Origin: Xanthomonas maliensis
Lineage (GTDB): Bacteria > Pseudomonadota > Gammaproteobacteria > Xanthomonadales > Xanthomonadaceae
Direction of reading: 5' to 3'
Length of the DNA stretch: 64,000 nt
Assembly: GCF_009192945.1 (NCBI RefSeq)
Contig: NZ_NSET01000042.1
Location: 1-64,000 of the forward strand
This document shows positions 40,101 to 49,100 of this stretch, piece after piece. Position 1 is the first letter of the stretch. Every line of letters starts with the position of its first letter. A program made the translations under genes and the position numbers. Below the pieces are notes generated by a model. It saw only the letters and a list, made by a program, of their open reading frames with translations, made no database searches and was not told the origin of the DNA.

Positions 40101-43100
40101 GCCGTCGTCCTTGCCGAGGCAACTCAGGCGATGGGCCTGCAGCCGCTGGTACCGGTCTGGGAGTGTGCCGGCCCCTATCCCGAGGTGGCGGCCCCCGATG
40201 TCCCGCGCCGGATCTTGCTGATCGGCGGTACGCCGTCGGTGGCCGTCGCGCTAGCGGCGGCTGGAGCGCGGGACATGCTGGTTTCGCTGGCAGCCGATGC
40301 CAGCGCAGACGAGCTGATGGCGCAGATTCTGTCCTGTCGACCGACGCACGTGGTCTGGATCGTCCAGGCTGGCGACGCTGGCGCCGCGCCGGAGCTGCCG
40401 ACCTTGTACGGGTTGCGTCTGGTCAAGGCGTTGCTGGGCGCCGGCTTCGAGACCCAATCCGTGCATGTAGCAGCGATCACGACCATGGCGCTGGCCGTGC
40501 GTCGCAGCGAATCCGGCCGTCCGCCGCAGGCGGCGGTGCATGGCTTCATGGGCGCGCTGGGCAAGGAGTATCCCCACTGGGCGGTGCATGCCTTCGATGT
40601 GGAGACACTCGCGCAGTGTCCCTGGCCGATGGTGCTTGCCGCCGCCCCCGACCCGGAACATTGCTCAATCGCGCTGCGCGCAGCGTTGCGCTACGCCCAG
40701 CGCCTGCTGCCCACGACCGTGCCGCCGGTGTCCAGTTCGCGCTTCATCGACGGTGGCGTGTATGTGGTGCTCGGCGGCGCTGGTGGACTCGGCCAGGCCT
40801 TGACCGAGCATCTGCTCGGCCGTTATCGGGCCAACGTCGTCTGGCTGGGCCGACGTGCGCCCGATGACGGCATCGCCCAGGCGCTTCAGCGGCTTGGTGC
40901 GTTAGGCGGAAGCCTGCGCTACTTGCAGGTGGACGCGCGCAAGCGCACGGCGCTGGAAGCAGCGCTGAAGCAGGTGGAAGCCGAGCATGGCGTGGTTCAC
41001 GGCTTCGTCCACACCGCGTTGGACTTGCATGACCGTAGCATCATGGCGGTCGACGAGGCGCGGTTCGCCGATGCGTTGTCATCCAAGCTGCAGACCGGCG
41101 CGGCACTGGCCGCTGCGCTGGCGCGCTACCGGCCGGCGCACTTCGTGCTGTTCTTCTCGGCGCTGCAGAGCTTCAACCCTTCACCAGGGCAAAGCAGCTA
41201 TGCCGCCGGAAGCGTCTACCTGGATGCCTTGGCCACGTGGCTGCGACGCAGCGGACAGGCAGCGACCTATGTGATCAATTGGGGGTATTGGGGCAGTGTC
41301 GGCATTGTGGCCACGCCGGCCCATCGGCGCCGCATGCAGCATCTCGGCGAGGGTTCGATCGAACCGACCGAAGCGATGCCGTTCATCGAAGCCGTGCTGG
41401 CTGGCCCATTCGAGCAGATGGCCTTGCTCAAGCGCAGCGCCGCCCATGGCGGCGCCGCCTTGCCGCTGGTGCAGGACGAACACCTGCGGCTTGCGCCGAC
41501 CCGGCGACACACCCGCTTCGTGCTGCCCGAGCCCGGGCTATTGCCGGAGCCGCCCGCCGAGGCGACGACAGCCGGTCCTGCTACGCTGGACGCCGCGCTA
41601 GCCGCCGGGCTGTTCCATCAGTTGAGTGCGCTGGGCGGCCCCTCCACGCGTCCGCTGTCGCTGGCATCGCTGAACGAGCGGCTGGCGTCTCCGCAGCTCT
41701 ATACACGCTGGCTGCACGAAGCGATGCGGTTCCTCTGCGATGCCGGCTACGCACGGCGCGACGAAGACGGCGCCATGGTCTTTGTTCGGCCTGCCGCAGA
41801 TTCGGATTGGCAGCTGGCCGAGCATCACTTTGCCCAGGCGCGCGCCAACGAGAGCGAACACGCCCACATCGCCTTGATCGAACCGATGCTGCGCGCGTTG
41901 CCCGACATTCTGGCTGGCCGACGCACAGCGACCGACATCATGTTCGCCGATGCCTCGGTGCAGCGGGTGGAGAGCGTTTACAAGAAGAACCCGTTCATCG
42001 ATTACTACAACCGCGTCACCGCCGCGCTCGTGCAGCAAGCGTTGGAACAACGCTTGCGCAGTGATCCGAATGCGCGCTTTCGCTTGCTGGAAATCGGCGC
42101 GGGCACCGGCGCGACCAGCGAACGCGTCTTCCAGGCCGTGCACTCGCTGGCGTCGGCGATCAGCGAGTATCGCTACACCGACATTTCGCGTGCTTTCCTT
42201 GCGCATGCCGAGCGCCACTATCAACCGCACGTCCCGTATCTGCGTTGCCAGCTGCTGGATATCGAGCGACCGCTCGCGGAACAAGGGGTGGACTGCGGCA
42301 GTTACGACGTGGTCATCGCGACCAATGTGCTGCATGCGACCCGGCAGATGCACCGGACCGTGCGACACGCCAAGGCCGCATTGGCGGGCTCCGGCCTGCT
42401 GGTCATCAACGAAATGCAGGGTCATACCTTGTTTGCCCATCTGACCTTCGGCCTGCTGCCCGGGTGGTGGGCGTATGAAGACGGCTGGCTGCGCGAGCCG
42501 GGTTCGCCAGGACTGGCGCCTGCCAGTTGGCGCCAGGTGCTGGAAGAAGAAGGCTTGCGTGCGATCCGGTTCCCACTCGGGGATCGGGATCGGTTTGGAC
42601 AACAGATCATCATTGCGGAGAGCGACGGAGTGTTTCGACAGAAGAGCACGGCGGTGCCGCCCTTACGCGACGATAGCGATGCCCGGTCTGCGAGCGTCCC
42701 ACTTCCCCTGCTGGCCAGTGCGCCCGAACCACTCCCGGCCAATGAGGCGATGAGCACCTATGTTCGCCGTCTGATTGCCGAGATCCTGGAGCTCACGCTC
42801 GAGGATATCGACCCGGACGAGCCGTTCGATAGTTACGGGATCGATTCGATCCTGGCGATCCGGCTCGCCAATGCCCTGCGCGCCCGCTTCGCATCGGTCT
42901 CGAGTACGGTCATCTTCGAGTACTCCAATGCACGCGCACTGGCGGGGTATCTGCAAGGACTTGCAGCGCCTCCCGCGATCGCTGCGGATGCCTCGCCGGC
43001 GCCACCGGCGGCCGTAACGGCCCAGTTCTCTGCGCCGAATTCGCCATCGGGCCTGCGTGCGGCAGTGACCGCGCATATCCGCACGGTCATCGCTCAGATC

Positions 43101-46100
43101 CTGGAGCAGCCTGTCGACGAAATCGACGTTCACGAGCCGCTGGAACACTACGGCGTGGATTCGATCCTGGCGATCCGCGTCGCCAATGCACTGCGGAGCA
43201 CCTTCGAGGATGTCAGCAGCACGCTGCTGTTCGAGCATCGGACCATCGTGGCAATTGCCGATCATTTCCTGGCCACTCAGCCCGGCAATGCGGCGCGACT
43301 GCAGACGGCGACGCCCTTAGCGCACTCGGTGCTGCACGCACCCTCCGCGCCTGCACCCGTCTCACCGGTCATCGATCACGCCGCGCGCGCCGCCACCACC
43401 ACGCCAACGGCCGCAGGCCAGCCGGATCGCGCCATCGCCATCATCGGCGTCTCCGGGCGCTATCCCAAGGCCGCCAACCTCGATGAATTCTGGCAGCGGT
43501 TGCGCGACGGCGAGGACTGCGTGCAGGAGATTCCCGCCGACCGCTGGCAGCTGCAGGGCTTCTTCGATCCCGATCCGGCCAGCGCAATCGCACGGGGACA
43601 CAGCTACAGCAAGTGGGGCGGCTTCATCGATGGCTTCGCCGAGTTCGACCCGCTGTTCTTCGGCATCTCGCCGCGCGAAGCGATGGCGATCGACCCGCAC
43701 GAGCGGCTGTTCCTGCAGGAGAGTTGGCACGCCATCGAGGATGCCGGCTATACCCGCGACAGCCTGGCACGCCAACACGCCCGCCGGGTCGGTGTGTTCG
43801 CTGGCGTGTCGCAATCGGGCTTCGAAAAGTGCGCCAGCGACCAGGATGCCGGTGGTGAGGCAATCCAACCGCAGACCTCGTTCGGCTCGGTCGCCAATCG
43901 GGTGTCCTACTTGCTCGACCTGCAAGGGCCGAGCATGCCGATCGACACCATGTGCTCGTCTTCGCTCACAGCCATCCACGAGGCCTGCGAGCACCTGCTG
44001 CGCGAGGAATGCGACATCGCTTTGGCCGGCGGCGTCAATCTCAACCTGCACCCCTCGCGCTACGTGGCGTCCTGCGAGGGACGTTTCCTGTCGACCTCCG
44101 GCCGCTGCCGGAGCTTTGGTGCCGGTGGCGACGGATTCGTCCCCGGCGAGGGCGTCGGCGTGCTGGTGCTCAAGCGTTTGTCCAATGCGATCGCCGATGG
44201 GGATGACATCCGTGCGGTGATCCGTGCAACCAGCATCAACCATGGCGGCAAGGCCAAGGGCTATACCGCGCCCAACCCTGCCGCGCAGCGCGAGCTGATC
44301 AAGACCGCGATGCGCAAGGCAGGGCTCACTGCCAGTGACATCTCGCATGTCGAGGCGCACGGGACCGGAACCGAATTGGGCGACCCGATCGAGATCGATG
44401 CCTTGACCCAGGCCTTCCGCGCGAGCACCGACGCACGCGGCTTCTGCGCGCTCAGTTCAGTCAAGAGCAATATCGGTCATCTGGAGGCGGCGGCCGGCGT
44501 CGCCGGGGTGACCAAGGTGCTGCTCGAACTCAAGCACCGTCAGCTGGTGCCGACGCTGCATGCGCAGACCCCGAACCCGCACATCGATTTCGAGGCGAGC
44601 CCGTTCCGCCTGCAACGCAGCTTGAGCGATTGGACGCCTGCGGGCGGCCCGCAGGGCAAACGGATCGCCAGCGTGTCTTCGTTCGGCGCCGGTGGTGCGA
44701 ACGCACACGTCATCCTTGAAGAATACATTCCCGCGCCGGCGCCCGCGGCGATGCCGAGCAGCGATGGCCCGTGCCTGGTGCTGTTGTCGGCCAAGGACGC
44801 CACCCGCCTGGACGAGAGCGTGCGGCAACTCCTCACCGCCTGTGCGGCGCTGGAGGATACGCAACTGGCCGACGTCGCCTATACCTTGCAGATCGCGCGC
44901 GAGCCGATGGAGCTGCGGTTCGGCTGCCTGGTGCGCTCGGTGGCGGAACTGCAGGACGCATTGCAACACTTCCTGAGCAGCAAGACCCAGCGGAGCGACC
45001 TGCGCAGCGGAGATATCCGCACTGCCCGCAAAACGCTGTCGTGGCTGCGCGACGACGACGACATCCAGACGCTGATCGCTACCTGGCTGGCACGCGGCAA
45101 ACTGGATCGCCTGCTCGAAGCCTGGGTCGCCGGCGTGGCCCAGGTCGACTGGACGCAGCTGCCGCGCCAGGCGCCGCCACGTCGCATCCCGTTACCGACC
45201 TACCCGTTCGCCAAGGAACGCTACTGGCTGCAGTCCGGTGCGTCTGCCCAGGCCATCGGCGTTCCGACCGCGTCGTTGCTGCACCCCCTGGTCCACCGGA
45301 ATACCTCATCGATCCACGGCCTGCGTTTCAGCTCGACGTTCAGCGGCCGTGAACCGGTCTTCGCCGACCACCAGGTCGCTGGCCAGGCCGTCTTGCCAGC
45401 AGCGGCCTACCTGGAGATGGCGCAAGCCGCCGCCGTGTTTGCCCAAGCGGTTGGGCCAACCACTGCGTTGCACCTGCGCGATGTGATCTGGCTGAAGCCG
45501 ATCGTTGCGACTGGGCAGCCAGTGCAACTGCAGCTGCAGCTGACTCCGAACGAAGATGCCTTGCTGTGCGAGTTCCTGCTCGCTGAGGGCGATGGTCCGG
45601 GGCCCGCCGGCGCCGGTGCAGCCACCTTGTGCGCCCGCGCCACCGTCGCGCTGGGACCGCAAGGCGAAGCGACGCAACAGATCGCGGCACTGCGCGCCGC
45701 GTTGTCGGCGGCACCGATCCCAGGCGAGGCCTGCTATCGCCAGCTCACGACGATGGGCGTGGTCTATGGCCCCTCGCACCGCGGTTTGGTCGACGTCGGG
45801 ACCGGCCAGGACGCGCACGGCGCATTCGTATTGGCGCGGCTGCGCCTGCCCGAGGCAGCGGATGCCAGCCGCTTCGGTCTGCCGCCGGGGCTGTTGGATT
45901 CGGCCGTGCAGGCGGCCGGGTTTTTCGATGCGCTCGCCACCTCCGATGAGGCGGCGAGCGCAGCAGCGGTGCCATTTGCCCTGGACAGTCTGCAATGGTT
46001 CGCGCCCTGCCCGGTCGAGGGATGGGTGGTGGTGCGACGATCCGTTGCGGGTGTCATCCAGACCCACATCGACCTGTGTGACGACGCCGGTCGCGTGTGT

Positions 46101-49100
46101 GTCCGCCTGCGCGGCCTGACCGCGCGTGCCTACCGTGCCGCACCGCCCGCTACGCCAACGAACGCTGGAGTGCAGACGGTTTTCTTCACCACGCCAGCGC
46201 CAACGGCTGCTTGGCAGCCCGAGCTGGATGCGCAGGCACAACGCGTCCTGCTCGCTTGCGAGCTGCCGGCGGCGACACTGGCGGCCTTTGTGCCGGCTGC
46301 GCGCTGTACCGTTCTGGACAGTGCCGCCAGCGATCCGGCGGAGCGCTTCAGCGACTACGCCGGCCAGCTGCTGGAAATCGTACAGACGCTGCCGCGGCCG
46401 TCCGCGCAGCAGTCCATCACCGTGCAGGTGCTGGTCCCGCGCCATGGCAATGGCCGGCTGCACGCCGCCCTGGCGCCGCTGCTGCGTGCTGCCCAAGCCG
46501 AGTTGCCTGGGCTTGACACCCAGCTGCTGGCGGTCGAGCTTGCGCAGCCCGGTGTCGCCACCACCACCGCGGTGGTGCTGGACAACGCTCTCGCCGAGAT
46601 CGCGCTGCCAGCGCGCGGGGCCGGTGCAGTCTGGCGCGATCGCGGCATCTATCTGATCACTGGTGGGCTAGGCGGGATTGGCCGGGCCTTGCTGGCCGAT
46701 CTGGCCCGCAGTACCCGCGATGCCACCGTGATCCTTGCCGGTCGCAGCGATCTGGACGCCACCCGACGTGCCGAGGTGAATGCATTGACCGCGCAAGGCC
46801 TGCGCGTGGAATACCGCCGCGTGGACGTCGCCCATCGCGCGCAAGTGAACGAGTTGGTGGACGAAATCTGCCGGCACTTTGGCCCGTTGACCGGTGTGCT
46901 GCATTGCGCAGGGAGTGCCCATCATGCGGCGTTTGCCACGCTGACGGCCGCCGAGCTACGCGGTGCCATCGCTGCCAAGGTGGCCGGCACCCGTCATCTG
47001 GACCTTGCCACTCGCCATCTGGCGCTCGACTTCTTCGTGCTGTTCTCGTCGCTGACGACGCATACCGGCGGCGTCGGGCAAGCCGCCTACGCCACTGCCA
47101 ACGGCTTCCTCGACGAGTACGCACGCTACCGGCATGCACTGCAGGCGCTGGGGGAGCGCAGCGGACGCAGCCTGTCCATTGCCTGGCCTTACTGGTCGAC
47201 CGAGGGCGGCATGCAGTTGCCAGCGGCGACCGTGGACGCGTTGCAGCGGCAAGGCTTCATTCCGCTGGATGCGCAATCGGGCATCGATGCGCTTGCGCGT
47301 GCCTTGGCAGCGGATGTGCCGCAGTTGGCGGTCGCGCGCGGCCAGCCGGCGCCGATCCGTCGCCTGCTATTGCAAGGAAGGACCGCTGACCTGCCCGCGC
47401 CGATGCCGCTGCCGGCGTCGCCGCAGATGCATCCGCCGCAGGGCATCGCGCAGGCCATCGACGCGTTGCGCGACTTCCTGGCGCAACAGCTGATGATCGC
47501 GCCCGCTCGCATCCATGCCGATGCAGGCTTCGAGACCCTCGGCATCGACTCAGTGGTCGCGGTCAGGCTGACCGCAGCGCTGGAGGCCGTGCATGGTCCG
47601 TTGTCGAAAACGGTGTTCTTCGAACATGCCACCGTTGCCGAGTTGGCGGCGCATCTGGCAGTAACCCGCCAGCAGACCACGGCCAGCGTGACGATCGCAG
47701 CGGCTGACAGCGCGCCGCCGATCCACGCATTCCCCAGCGAGGCCTGGACGACTGCGCAGGCGCGCAGCCAGACCGACAGCGACACCGATGTCGGCACCGC
47801 GGTGGCTGCCGCCGACACCAACGCCCATGCCGTGCCGGACCAGGCGGGCGACGCCATTGCCATCATCGGCCTGGCGGGACGGTATCCGCAGTCGCCGACA
47901 TTGGAAGCGTTCTGGCACAACCTCAGGGATGGCATCGACTGCATCAGCGAGATCCCCGCCGATCGCTGGGATGCCGCCGCGTTCTTCGACCCCACCCCCG
48001 GCGTGCCCGGCAAGAGTTACAGCAAGTGGGGCGGCTTCCTGGAAGGCGTCGCCGACTTCGATCCTGGGTTCTTCAACATTTCGCCGCGCGAAGCGCCGAT
48101 GATGGATCCGCAGGAGCGCTTGTTCCTGATGTGCGCGCACGATGCGATGGAAGATGCCGGCTACACCCGTGAGGGCCTGAACCGCACAGCCGAGACCGCC
48201 GGCGTCGGCGTCTTCGTCGGGGTGATGCACACCGAGTACCAACTGCACGGCGCCAATGCCAATGTCGATGCCGATGGACCGATACTGGGCTCTGGCATCG
48301 CCTCGGTCGCCAACCGGGTCAGCTACTACGGCAATTTCCAGGGCCCTTCGCTCGCCGTCGATACCATGTGCTCGTCGTCGCTGACAGCGATCCACCTGGC
48401 GTGCCAGAGCATGCGCGACGGCGACTGCGGCGTGGCGATCGCCGGTGGCGTCAATGTCTCCCTGCATCCCAACAAGTATCTGGGCCTGTCGCAGGCGAAG
48501 TTCGCATCCACCAGCGGCCGTTGCGCGGCATTCGGCGACGGGGGCGATGGCTATGTCCCTGGCGAGGGCGTCGGCGCGGTCGTGCTCAAGCCATTGCGCA
48601 AGGCCATTGCCGACGGCGATCGCATCTATGGCGTGATCAAGGCCAGTGGCATCAACCATGGTGGACGCTCCAACGGCTTCACGGTGCCCAATGCCAGTGC
48701 GCAGAGCCAATTGATCCGTCGGGTCATCGCCCGCAGCGGCGTCACACCGCAGGCGATCGGCTATATCGAGGCACACGGCACCGGAACCGCGCTGGGCGAT
48801 CCCATCGAGATCGCCGGCCTGACGCGCGCACTCCGGCACTGGACCCAGGACACCGGCTTTTGCGCGATCGGTTCGGTCAAATCCAATATCGGTCACTGCG
48901 AGAGCGCTGCCGGGATCGCAGGATTGACCAAGATTCTGCTGCAGCTGCGCCATGCGACCTTGGTCCCCACCCTGCATGCGGAACACCTGAATCCGCGCAT
49001 CGCCTTCGCGCAGACGCCGTTCGTCGTTCAACGCACGGCCGCGCCCTGGCACTGCGCGCACGATGCCGGTGGCCGGCCGTTGCCGCGGACCGCAGCGCTG